From assembly GCF_000565285.1 (NCBI RefSeq), contig NZ_APVL01000012.1, forward strand, positions 80,356 through 144,355: DNA of 64,000 nucleotides. Reading direction: 5' to 3'. The notes beneath the pieces were generated by a model. It was not told where the DNA came from. It did not search any database and saw nothing but the letters and a program-made list of their open reading frames with translations. This document shows positions 54,007-62,419 of this stretch, one piece after another. The DNA comes from Cytobacillus firmus DS1. GTDB taxonomy: Bacteria > Bacillota > Bacilli > Bacillales > Cytobacillaceae. The position numbers and the translations under genes were made by a program. Position 1 is the stretch's first letter, and the number at the start of each line of letters is the position of its first letter.

Positions 54007-54146
54007 TGATGAAAGCAAAGGGACAGGTTTCTTGTAGATGGAACGGATTCGGTTTCCCGCAATAAGAAAAGCCCTGCAGAGGTTTCTCTCCACAGAGCTT
54101 TCCTTCAAAGGAAGCAGCAGAACCGTCTCGATGTTTATGAGACGGA
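54007..54146. repeat. Dispersed intergenic element, copy B, with minus-strand terminator
   Basis: Matches copy A (34055-34190) over about 125 bp. Here AAGCTCTGTGGAG and CTCTGCAGGGCTT (minus strand, about 54105 to 54076) pair and are followed by TTTTCTT, forming a working terminator for the gene at 54135. A second hairpin, CCGTCTC (54123-54129) with GAGACGG (54139-54145), spans that gene's stop codon. Confidence 0.72.
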
Positions 54147-54932
54147 AATTACCCAGTTTTCTTCGAATAGTCTTATAAGGTCGGAGTTTCCAGTTTCATA
54201 AACTTCATCTATTAATTGTTCACCCGAAATAGGATTAACAAAGTCTGCGCTTGCACCTGCTTCGATTAATATTTTGGCTAAACCGGCGTTTTGCTGGAGA
54301 ACGGCATGAGACAGTGGCGTAAACCCTTGAAAATCTTTGAAGTTTGGATCTGCACCGCTATTTAGTAATAAGACAGCAATTTCATTATATCCAAAGCTAT
54401 TTCTATCCGTACTTAAATAAGATACCTGAGCCAATAATTTAGAAAGATCATCTTTATCATCATAATTGCTTAGGTATTTCTCAATTTTGCCAAGGTCTCC
54501 TTCATAGATGACTGCTTTCTCAAGTTCCTTATAAGAAACAGCTTTTAATGAGTTGTTGATACATTTTACCGCTGCTAGTTTTGTTTTACTTGGAGTTTGA
54601 TAGGTGATTTTTACATCACGATCAACATAATATCCTCCACCCACACTTAGCATACCCGGCTTAAAAGCATAGATACGGTAAAACTCTCCTGCTTTCAACG
54701 TACGGGAAATAATCTTTTTCTCTCCTTCTAATTTAAACAGAGGTGTATTCTGCTTAATACTCAATCGTCCGATTTGCCCTGGCTTTAACTCAATCCCATC
54801 CCACCAAATTTTTGATTGTCCTTTAAATTGGGAACAAAAATCGTCCTCTGTACCGGCCGCACTTATATTTGAAGGATTTGCACTAATGACCAGAAGCAGA
54901 ATGAGAGATAAAAATAATTTTAAAAACTTCAA
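54135..54932 (-). CDS. Secreted ankyrin-repeat protein with N-terminal WWDG domain
   Basis: A 265-residue protein with TTG start at 54932 (AGAAGGGA upstream) and a signal peptide ending near ISAAG. The shared domain is bracketed by Cys33 and Cys124 (KIWWDGIELKPGQIGRLSI, RTLKAGEFYRIYAFKPG, GGGYYVDRD, TPSKTKL). The C-terminal half has two or three ankyrin repeats: NEIAVLLLNSGADPNFKDF, TPLSHAVLQQNAGLAKILIEAGAS. Ankyrin repeats are rare in exported Gram-positive proteins and usually bind proteins. The final segment overlaps the copy B repeat, so its last residues may be recently changed. Confidence 0.87.
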   Translation of the reverse strand: MKFLKLFLSLILLLVISANPSNISAAGTEDDFCSQFKGQSKIWWDGIELKPGQIGRLSIKQNTPLFKLEGEKKIISRTLKAGEFYRIYAFKPGMLSVGGGYYVDRDVKITYQTPSKTKLAAVKCINNSLKAVSYKELEKAVIYEGDLGKIEKYLSNYDDKDDLSKLLAQVSYLSTDRNSFGYNEIAVLLLNSGADPNFKDFQGFTPLSHAVLQQNAGLAKILIEAGASADFVNPISGEQLIDEVYETGNSDLIRLFEENWVISVS

Positions 54933-55046
54933 GAAGTTCCCTTCTTTCTCTTTGAATTTAGTTCATAGCACCAGAGCTTCATTAAAACTTCATTTAGCTC
55001 TCAACTATGAAAAATTGAGCTTTTCGATACTGAGTGAGGCTCCAAA

Positions 55047-56123
55047 TCATTCAATTGAAAAAGTCATTTTCACAGAGTTCTTTAGCTTTAAGCCATTTTC
55101 CCCTGAGATATCCTTGCCGATGTATAGTGTATAAGTTTCGCCTGCTTTATACGGCTGGGCTGGTTTGATTGTTATTGATTTTGTTTCTTCAGAATAACTG
55201 ATTGATGTCTCAATAAGGTTTTCCGCTGTATCAAGAACGATTATATCTAAGTTTGAAAGTGTTTTTTCATTTAGTTTTTGAGCAAATTTTATGTTCCATT
55301 CTTTTGATGCCGGGACCTCTGATTTTGCTGGTTCCATCTCTTCTGCAGATTCATCATTATCCACTTTTTCTTGTACATCATTCTGTAATTCTTTAAGCGC
55401 CGTTAAAACTACGTTAACCTGAGTACTAAGCAATTCAATTCTGCCATAACGAGATTGCAATTCTTCGGTAGCTGTTCCTTTTGCAGCGAGTGAATCCAGA
55501 CGATTATTTACTGCATCTAAGCGGTTTTGAAGTGCATTGAATTTGCCGGCATAACCAGGGTATTCATTTAATTCTTCTTCTACTTCCCCAGCTTCTTCGT
55601 CAATTGAACTATCTTCTTCATCGACTTCAGTTGTTTCATCATTGTCTATACTGTCACTATCATCTTCACTAATAGGTTCCTCTTCAGATTCATCCTCATT
55701 ATCTGCGGCAGCATCAACATTACTTTCATTTTCACTGGAATCCTCATTTGTTTCTTCTGTGCCAGACTCACTTAGAGCATTTGTGTCCTCTTGTTCGCTT
55801 GATTGCTCTTCCGCTCCTTGATCACTGCTTTCAGGAGTCTCTTCTTCTACTGTTGGATCGGCAGTTTCTTCTTCCAAATCCTCAATAGGTTTATAAAGAT
55901 TCTGCAGCTTTTCCTGATAATGGGTTAATTTTTCTTCAATCTTATCTAATTGCTTGTCAATAGATTTTAACTGCTGAGTTTGACCTTTGTTAGACTCTTG
56001 ATTCTCCTTCACTTTCTGTACCTTTTCCGGCTTAGGATTATCTTTTGGTACTGCAAAAGCCGGACCTGAGAACACCATTCCCAATGTAAGAACGGCAGCT
56101 ACTGCAGGTATAAATTTTTTCAT
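55047..56123 (-). CDS. Acidic secreted protein with coiled coil and C-terminal Ig-like domain
   Basis: A 358-residue exported protein; GGAGGAATAGGG precedes the ATG and the signal peptide ends at AFAVP. A coiled coil (QQLKSIDKQLDKIEEKL..., about 50-75) leads to a low-complexity Glu/Asp/Ser stretch (about 85-180), then a second coiled coil (FNALQNRLDAVNNRLDSLAA). The last 90 residues resemble the bacterial Ig-like fold of S-layer proteins: TLSNLDIIVLDTAENLI, ITIKPAQPYKAGETYTLYIG, NGLKLKNSVKMTFSI. It probably extends from the surface; no enzyme motif. Confidence 0.82.
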   Translation of the reverse strand: MKKFIPAVAAVLTLGMVFSGPAFAVPKDNPKPEKVQKVKENQESNKGQTQQLKSIDKQLDKIEEKLTHYQEKLQNLYKPIEDLEEETADPTVEEETPESSDQGAEEQSSEQEDTNALSESGTEETNEDSSENESNVDAAADNEDESEEEPISEDDSDSIDNDETTEVDEEDSSIDEEAGEVEEELNEYPGYAGKFNALQNRLDAVNNRLDSLAAKGTATEELQSRYGRIELLSTQVNVVLTALKELQNDVQEKVDNDESAEEMEPAKSEVPASKEWNIKFAQKLNEKTLSNLDIIVLDTAENLIETSISYSEETKSITIKPAQPYKAGETYTLYIGKDISGENGLKLKNSVKMTFSIE

Positions 56124-56325
56124 TCCCTATTCCTCCTTCAAAATTTTAGGGCCTGGCAGCTGGCTGGCATAGAATCACTCCTTAGCCCCTATAGCTTTGT
56201 GACACCAAATTTCTTTGGCTGTACCCATAATTATTATCGGATAAATTTACAAATAATTTATATGGTCCATGGTTACAGGTACCTCGTTGCTGTTTTTTGC
56301 TGTCAATAAATACAGCTGATGCATT

Positions 56326-56356
56326 AAGAAAAGCCCCGCAGGTGATCCGCGGAGCT
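56326..56356 (-). terminator. Rho-independent terminator
   Basis: On the minus strand AGCTCCGC pairs with GCGGGGCT, followed by TTTTCTT. It lies just after the truncated surface gene at 56382, which shows that gene once was, or still is, transcribed. Confidence 0.82.
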
Positions 56357-56381
56357 ATTATTAAACTAAGTACTTTCCAGA

Positions 56382-56681
56382 CTATTTATTTACAGAACAA
56401 TTTGCTTGGGCAAGCTTAGTCTTCGAAGGTGTTTCGTATTTGATTTTCACATCCCGGTCAACATAATACCCGCCGCCTACACTCAATTTTCCTGGTTTAA
56501 AGGCATAAATTCGATACAATTCACCCTTTTTCAGTGTCCGGGCAGGAACTTTTTTATCTCCTTCAAGTTTATACAACGCAGTGTCCTGCATAGTGGTTCT
56601 GCTGCAGAATAGTTTGTTAATCATTAACTTTTGCCATTTCTTCTGAATTTCTTTATGATTTATGTTTTTAATACCTTCCAC
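56382..56681 (-). pseudogene. Truncated WWDG-family surface gene
   Basis: The last 70 codons are a normal domain end: DTALYKLEGDKKVPARTLKK, LYRIYAFKPGKLSVGGGYYV, TPSKTKLAQANC. The signal peptide and the WWDG...GQIGR part are missing. The join falls where GQIGRLT should be, and the first 28 codons are unrelated, with no ribosome site or signal sequence. It is therefore most likely a 5' deletion remnant of a lone-domain gene with the closing cysteine. It adjoins an intact, divergent family member at 56778. Confidence 0.75.
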
Positions 56682-56777
56682 AGTTTTTACAATTTTAACT
56701 AATTCTCCTAAAGTATTTATGGTAAAATTTACTCAGTTCATAAATTTCATCTTAAAATAACGAAGGAGTGAAGACCT

Positions 56778-57707
56778 ATGAAAAAATTCGGAGCGCTCTT
56801 AGTATCATTAATCGTATTTTTATGTCTTTTTTCTTCTGCAAGCGCTGCAGACAACTGCCAAAACTACAAAAGCGGAAGTAAGGTCTGGTGGGATGGCATT
56901 GAATTAAAGCCTGGCCAAATCGGCCGCTTAACCATTAAAAAGGATACACCTTTATTCAAGCTTAATGGTGAAAAAAGGACACTTTCCCGCACTTTAAAAG
57001 CGGGGGAATTTTACCGGATTTATGCGTTTAAGCCAGGTTTATTAAGTGTGGGGGGAGGTTACTTTGTTGAACGCGACAGCCGCGTCACTTACCAGACTCC
57101 GTCCAAAACAAAACTGGAGCAAGTAAAACAGATTCAGGTATGCACCATCGCCAATAAGAGCAGAGCAACCTTCACACTTAAGGACTCAAAAGGCATTTCC
57201 TATAAGGTGTATGCTGTCGGATCCAACGAGCAAAAAGCTTACGGTTCTTTTTCTTCCTCAGCAACCTGGAACAGTGTATGGGCTGGGATCTCAGAAGGAG
57301 ATGTACTCTATAAAGGAAATTACAAACTCTACTTACAGAAACAAAATTCGCCTGTAATCGCTGATACCGGAATTCAAATAAAGGACTATGTGTATAACGC
57401 ATCAAGAAAGATGATGTACCAAGTTCCTACTTATTATATCGGCCAGCCGGACCTCTTAGCGATTGCCAATACAGAAAGCTCAAACTTTGAATCAGCTGAT
57501 CTTTATTATGTCCATAACGGCCAGCTATTCAGAGTCATGCGTTCCGGATGGGCCGCTATCGGCTATACAACACGTCCATCAACGGTTGACAAGCTTACTT
57601 ATCAGACAAAAGACTATAACAATGCTGACGGGGTTTGGACTCTTAATACATGGACGCTGAATCCTGATAATGCTGAAATAACTTTGATTGATTCTCAGGA
57701 TTACTGA
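56778..57707 (+). CDS. Secreted protein with N-terminal WWDG domain and unknown C-terminal domain
   Basis: A 309-residue protein; GAAGGAGTG precedes the ATG and the signal peptide ends near ASAAD. The shared domain lies between the cysteine in DNCQNY and the cysteine in IQVCTI (KVWWDGIELKPGQIGRLTI, RTLKAGEFYRIYAFKPG, GGGYFVERD, TPSKTKL). The C-terminal 190 residues are beta-rich, with ISYKVYAVGSNEQKAYGSF, GDVLYKGNYKLYLQKQ and VPTYYIGQPDLLAIANTESS. No family is recognised. It is closest to the 54135 and 17289 proteins within the shared domain. Confidence 0.85.
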   Translation: MKKFGALLVSLIVFLCLFSSASAADNCQNYKSGSKVWWDGIELKPGQIGRLTIKKDTPLFKLNGEKRTLSRTLKAGEFYRIYAFKPGLLSVGGGYFVERDSRVTYQTPSKTKLEQVKQIQVCTIANKSRATFTLKDSKGISYKVYAVGSNEQKAYGSFSSSATWNSVWAGISEGDVLYKGNYKLYLQKQNSPVIADTGIQIKDYVYNASRKMMYQVPTYYIGQPDLLAIANTESSNFESADLYYVHNGQLFRVMRSGWAAIGYTTRPSTVDKLTYQTKDYNNADGVWTLNTWTLNPDNAEITLIDSQDY

Positions 57708-57715
57708 TGAAACAC

Positions 57716-57754
57716 AAACAAGGCAGCTATTCCCCTATAGCTGCCTTGTTTTTT
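57716..57754 (+). terminator. Rho-independent terminator
   Basis: AAACAAGGCAGCTAT (57716-57730) pairs perfectly with ATAGCTGCCTTGTTT (57737-57751), within a T-run. The stem nearly duplicates the hairpin at 33971-34004. Confidence 0.92.
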
Positions 57755-57774
57755 ATATGGTATCCCCTATTTTA

Positions 57775-58854
57775 TTAATTTTCAGGTTCTTCATTTCTCA
57801 GAACTTTTTCAGCATTTTCTAACTCAATTTCTTTAAAGATATTTCCCTTATTTCTTTCGAATACCTGCATCTCATCATAACCCCATACACTTGCAGTTAA
57901 GTCGAAATCATTCCCCTTCGAAAGGAATTCAAGCACTTGATAAACGCCCGTATAATGTAAGAAATTAATCGTAAAGTTGTCACCATAATTAGTAAACGCA
58001 AAGTCTACAGGACTATGAATATAAGTTTCGCCTGAAAACCTGGCTGTAAACTCACTTGGTAATTCTACCGATGGTTTAATATCGTCTTTATTATCTACAA
58101 TCAATTTAATCTTACTGATCGCATCTGGCGTTTCTCCATTATCTTAATATCGTAAGATAAACTGATATCGGTTCAACCCTTCTGCCAGTGTATTTCCTGG
58201 TATATGAAAATGGTATTCATTGTGTGTTACACCACTTTGCTTAATTCTATTTACATGGTCTGGCTCACCTAACTTTGCAGCAACCCCCTCATAGGAATCA
58301 CCAATTCCAATCCCCAAGATGGTCAGCTGATCAGTCTCTGTAATCTCAAATAAAGGTTTTCCTTTTACTGCGGCAATTCTCTTGTTAATGATTTCTTCTG
58401 TCAGGTTAACACCTTCTGGCAGCTGGTAACCTTTATCTGCTATTGCCGTTTCTAATTGAACAGACGGCATACTGGAGTTTTCAATATAATAAGTTACATA
58501 TTCATTTATAGTTTTATAGTATTCAGCAAGATCCGAATCTTCCTCATTAATAAATGTCAACAATTTTAAGCCTAATTCATCCTTATAGCCCAATTTATTA
58601 ACCATGGGTATAATAGTTTCTCGCTGCTGTTGTTCACTTAACTTAACAAACTCCTTAAAAGTGTACTCCTCTTCTTTTGCAGCTTCTTCTTTGCCCTCTT
58701 TTTCCTTAGCCTCTGAGGCTTCTTTTTTAACAGGTGCTTCAAGTGTTTCATTTTGCTCTTTATTCTCTTTTTCATCTCCGCTCTTTCCGGTTTCTTCAGA
58801 ACAAGACGTTAGAGCAAATAGTGCTAAAATAATTGCACCCATATATTTTCTCAT
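57775..58854 (-). pseudogene. Lipoprotein gene split by one in-frame stop codon
   Basis: The first part (58854-58144) encodes a 236-residue lipoprotein with lipobox LTSC and a Lys/Glu-rich linker. Its domain contains LTILGIGIGDSYEGVAAKLGE, a pattern of SmpA/DUF4309-type folds, and it stops at TAA after RYQFILRY. The very next codons, in the same frame, read DNGETPDAISKIKLIVDNKDD and run on to 57775 as a coherent beta-rich sequence. One TAA codon therefore splits a 358-codon gene. The N-terminal part may still be made (strong AAGGGGG site). A true two-gene arrangement is unlikely because the second part has no start with a ribosome site. Confidence 0.78.
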
Positions 58855-59335
58855 CGTTTAACCCCCTTAATGATTATGTACTTATAATCATAGCACTATA
58901 TTACTATTTTTTATAAAAATTCCCAGGGATTTTATACTGCTTGTCATCGTATTTAGCTTGTTAACTTCCTGCCCGAATAAAAAATACTATGATTTCGGAA
59001 TCTCCTGCATCAACTGTCACGTGTACAATTATGATCATGGTCGGAGGGCCAAGGGGACGGCACCACGTCCCAGCATGAAAACTTTACTAGGTATTTTCGC
59101 AGAGCTGTTTTACTTATGTTGAAAACTAAAACATACATTGAGCCCTAAAGAAGCGCTATTAGATCAGGTACAAACACTATCGGATCAAGGCAGTATAGAT
59201 CAAGCATGAGAAACCATCTCAAAGGTAATTCTCTCATAAAAGGCATCATGCCAGAAAACTAGTTCAACAGTAAATTATTAATAGAAGCGGAAAAGCTACG
59301 CAACACTCTTAAGTAAGCAAAAGACAGCCAGTTCA
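58855..59335. other. Intergenic region with a decayed coding fragment
   Basis: About 480 bp without an intact gene. Near 59145-59200 the plus strand reads PKEALLDQVQTLSDQGSIDQ, then stops; further pieces follow in broken frames to 59320. It looks like the eroded end of a gene I cannot identify. A GGGGACGGCACCACGTCCC imperfect hairpin lies at about 59053-59074. Confidence 0.4.
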
Positions 59336-61981
59336 TCAAGAACCGGCTGTCTTTCTTCTTCTGTGTAAGATAATTACGGTTAAAAACACCGCTAATGAGA
59401 TAACAGAAACGCTCAATCCCAGGTTAAAGTAAGGGGTTTTATAGGCGAGAACCACTTCATGGCTCCCTTTTTCCACCGGAACCCCTATAAAAGAATAGGT
59501 TACTTCGTGAAAAGGAACCTGCTTGCCGTCAACTTCAATGGTCCATCCCTCGCTGTATGGTATCGGGAAGAAAAGCATACTGTCCCTCTCGGCTTGAATT
59601 TGGCCTTTCACAGAGCTTTCAGAGTATTCCTCAACTTGAAAACTTTGGTTTACCCGCTCCTCTGCAAGGGATTCATAGTTTTTGTAGGAATTAAAATACA
59701 CCTTTAACTGATCTATTTCATATCGTCCCTCAGACAGAAAGATATGAATATTCTCCTTGATTAAGTGAGGGTTTATTTTTACCAAAAATGTTTCTTTTGG
59801 ATACGCATATTTATCCTTCGGAGATCGTTTTACAAACTGCTTGCCGTTCACTTTGGCGGTAAACTGTTTGTTTTCCAGACTTTTCACTTTCAATTCGACC
59901 AGTAGTTCTCCCGGTTCCTCCGGTTTATCGATTTTTAAGTTCAAATAGGCTTTTTCACCGGAAGCCCGAAAAGTTGAACCTTCTCTTTTTATATCATGAA
60001 GCTCCACTCCCTCAAAGCCTTGATGCACCAGCTTTGTATCCAGCTTTTCTTCATCCATCGGCAGAAGGTTCATCTTTTCCAGATCTTCTGCAACAGCTGC
60101 CGAGAACAGCAGCTGATCTTTTTCAGGCGGGCTCAGGTTCTCAAATTTACTTTGGTTTATGCCGTACTCTAACAAATAGCCAAATGGAAGGAAGTATTCA
60201 TTTTCATAGATATTGAACCCATTCATCGTTTGAACAAGCTGATAGCCAAATGGACGGTATCCGTTTGCTTCCGGAATGATATAGAATTTATTGCTTAAAG
60301 CTGTCTCCAGATACTGCCTTTCATCCAGATTATGAAAGATGCTTGGAGAGTCTACAGGCTGCAGGATATTAAAGCGTTCTTTCATAAATTGATGAATATT
60401 GGCAGAAACCAGGCTTTGATAGGTGCTAAATCCATTGAAGCCGTAAAGCATAGGCGTATTGCTTTCCAGCTGGTTCATCCAGGTTACACGATATAAACCG
60501 GCATCCCGTTTTTTTAGATATGCTGCTATTTCCTTCTCATCTTCGTTGTCATAGCCGCTATTGGTGAAGTTCATTTCATGTTTCGCTGCCTGTTCTGAAT
60601 AAGGCCCTAAATGCTCCGTAAAAAAATGATAATTGGCGGTGCCGATATGGCACAGCATAACAGCAACTAAACCTGCGGAAGTGAACCTTTGCGGAACTTT
60701 TCTGCTGATTAGCAGCAATAAGACACCAACCATTCCAAGCAGCATAATCCATACATCCACCATTCTGGCAGGATTCCCGGTTAATTCATTTTTCAGGATG
60801 ACAGATCCAAAGATAGTGATTCCCGATCCAACTATTATCCCTGTCCGTTTCATGTTTTTTGTCTCAAGGCGCAAATCATCATATATAAATGCGATGGCCA
60901 GACTGACTGTAAAAACAAACAAGTAAAGCCAGCGGGGCTGCATTGCTGATAGGCCATTGAAAAATGAATACGAATACGGCAAAAAATATAGCAATAGAAA
61001 GAAACCGGAAAAGGCAGCATAAATGCGGGATTCCCAGCGATGTAATGTCATACCGGCAGCCAGCAGAACAAAAACCAGCAGCGGCATCGCTAATGTGTAG
61101 TTAAACAGTTCGGTAATAGGAAACTCTCCCGGGAAAAAGAGTGTAAAAAAGAAGCTTTTATAGGTTTTCAGATCAAATAAAAGCGGGATCTGATAATCCT
61201 GAAAAAACCGGTCCGCATGCAAAAAGGCGTAAACTGACGGGAGAAAAGAAATGCCGGCCATGCCAAACCCAATCCCGTAATAAAACACCATCTTGCTGTA
61301 ATGTCTGATAAAAGTTTTAAAGCGGTATTGCCTATGATTCCGCAGGTAAACAAAAACGCAGTATAAATTAATATAAATACTTGTAATAAATGCAAAATAA
61401 AAATTCGTGATAACGATCAGAAATACACCCAAAATAAAGCAGATGGGATTTTGCTTTTTTAAATAAATTTCATATCCCAATATGACAAGCGGAAGCCAGA
61501 TAAAAGCTTCAGCCATATAATCGACCCTCAGGGAATACACCGAAAAGAAAATAACTCCTCCATATAATAATCCAGCAAGGATGGATCCTGTCCTGCTTCT
61601 CTGCTTATATTGAAGAAGTCCATAAACAAATGCCATCGCCAGGAAGGTCTTGATGAAACTGAATGCCAGATTAAGACTTAAAACATCTTTAATATTTTGA
61701 ATATCAAAAAGCATGCTGATCCAAAAAAATACAGATGAAGCATAATAATAAGCAAATTGCCCCCATATATCCCCGCCGAGCCCGTATTTCCAGGACCAGA
61801 AAAACTCTCCATCTGAGAAGAGCTGATGCAGAAAGTACCGAAAAAAGACAAATTGTTTCCCGGCATCTGATTTATGCGGACTATAATACGAACCCGATAA
61901 CAGGAAATAGATATGAATGATGAAAACGGCTCCGATCATAATCAGCAGCGCAAGGATATGCTTTTTTATAGTATGTACCAC
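59336..61981 (-). CDS. yfhO: YfhO family membrane protein
   Basis: An 881-residue protein with about twelve to thirteen hydrophobic segments in the first 480 residues, a long extracytoplasmic part and a last helix near the C-terminus. The N-terminal FLLSGSYYSPHKSDAGKQF and the C-terminal EGWTIEVDGKQVPF are typical of YfhO. GTG at 61981 follows GAGGAGGAG. In Bacillus subtilis YfhO works with the CsbB glycosyltransferase and a GtcA flippase in glycosylating a wall polymer such as lipoteichoic acid. The same three families are consecutive here, which supports that role. Confidence 0.92.
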   Translation of the reverse strand: MVHTIKKHILALLIMIGAVFIIHIYFLLSGSYYSPHKSDAGKQFVFFRYFLHQLFSDGEFFWSWKYGLGGDIWGQFAYYYASSVFFWISMLFDIQNIKDVLSLNLAFSFIKTFLAMAFVYGLLQYKQRSRTGSILAGLLYGGVIFFSVYSLRVDYMAEAFIWLPLVILGYEIYLKKQNPICFILGVFLIVITNFYFAFITSIYINLYCVFVYLRNHRQYRFKTFIRHYSKMVFYYGIGFGMAGISFLPSVYAFLHADRFFQDYQIPLLFDLKTYKSFFFTLFFPGEFPITELFNYTLAMPLLVFVLLAAGMTLHRWESRIYAAFSGFFLLLYFLPYSYSFFNGLSAMQPRWLYLFVFTVSLAIAFIYDDLRLETKNMKRTGIIVGSGITIFGSVILKNELTGNPARMVDVWIMLLGMVGVLLLLISRKVPQRFTSAGLVAVMLCHIGTANYHFFTEHLGPYSEQAAKHEMNFTNSGYDNEDEKEIAAYLKKRDAGLYRVTWMNQLESNTPMLYGFNGFSTYQSLVSANIHQFMKERFNILQPVDSPSIFHNLDERQYLETALSNKFYIIPEANGYRPFGYQLVQTMNGFNIYENEYFLPFGYLLEYGINQSKFENLSPPEKDQLLFSAAVAEDLEKMNLLPMDEEKLDTKLVHQGFEGVELHDIKREGSTFRASGEKAYLNLKIDKPEEPGELLVELKVKSLENKQFTAKVNGKQFVKRSPKDKYAYPKETFLVKINPHLIKENIHIFLSEGRYEIDQLKVYFNSYKNYESLAEERVNQSFQVEEYSESSVKGQIQAERDSMLFFPIPYSEGWTIEVDGKQVPFHEVTYSFIGVPVEKGSHEVVLAYKTPYFNLGLSVSVISLAVFLTVIILHRRRKTAGS

Positions 61982-62038
61982 GACCGCTCCTCCTCATTAC
62001 GGCAAAAGAACCCTGCCCATCTTAAGCAAGGTTCTGTT

Positions 62039-62419
62039 TTATCCCTCTTTTAATAAGATCATCTTCGAAACAATAAATGTAAATGGAATAGCAATAACAG
62101 ATGCAAGCAAAGGGGAAATATTCTCGTCCAGCTTTAAAATATCCACCAGAATGAATACCCCGGACGTCGTAACTACAAAATTAACGACATAGGTTAACGG
62201 AAATTGCAGAAACTTTTTTAACGTCGGTTTTGTTTTGTACGTAAAATAAGAATTTAAGAAGAACGAGCCAACCATGCTGATCAAAAACGCTAATATATGA
62301 GCGCCTAAATATGGCATATTCAAAAGATGATTAAAAAACAGGTATAATACATAATAATTGAAGGTGTTTGTAAATCCAACCATTACAAACCGCCAAAATT
62401 GCTTGCTGAAAACAAACAT
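62039..62419 (-). CDS. gtcA: GtcA-family lipid-sugar flippase
   Basis: A 126-residue protein with four membrane helices. The FWRFVMVGFTNTFNYYVLYLFF start and the FFLNSYFTYK motif after the second pair of helices mark the GtcA family. Its ATG overlaps the stop of the upstream glycosyltransferase (TAATG), so they are co-translated. It should flip the undecaprenyl-linked sugar made by that enzyme to the outer face for use by YfhO. Confidence 0.92.
   Translation of the reverse strand: MFVFSKQFWRFVMVGFTNTFNYYVLYLFFNHLLNMPYLGAHILAFLISMVGSFFLNSYFTYKTKPTLKKFLQFPLTYVVNFVVTTSGVFILVDILKLDENISPLLASVIAIPFTFIVSKMILLKEG

Noticed and set aside
1092..57707. Idea that the WWDG family is a polymorphic toxin system
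   Set aside because: No toxin nuclease, deaminase or pore domain, no immunity-type small genes directly downstream and no trafficking machinery were seen; partners are wall-active or binding domains.
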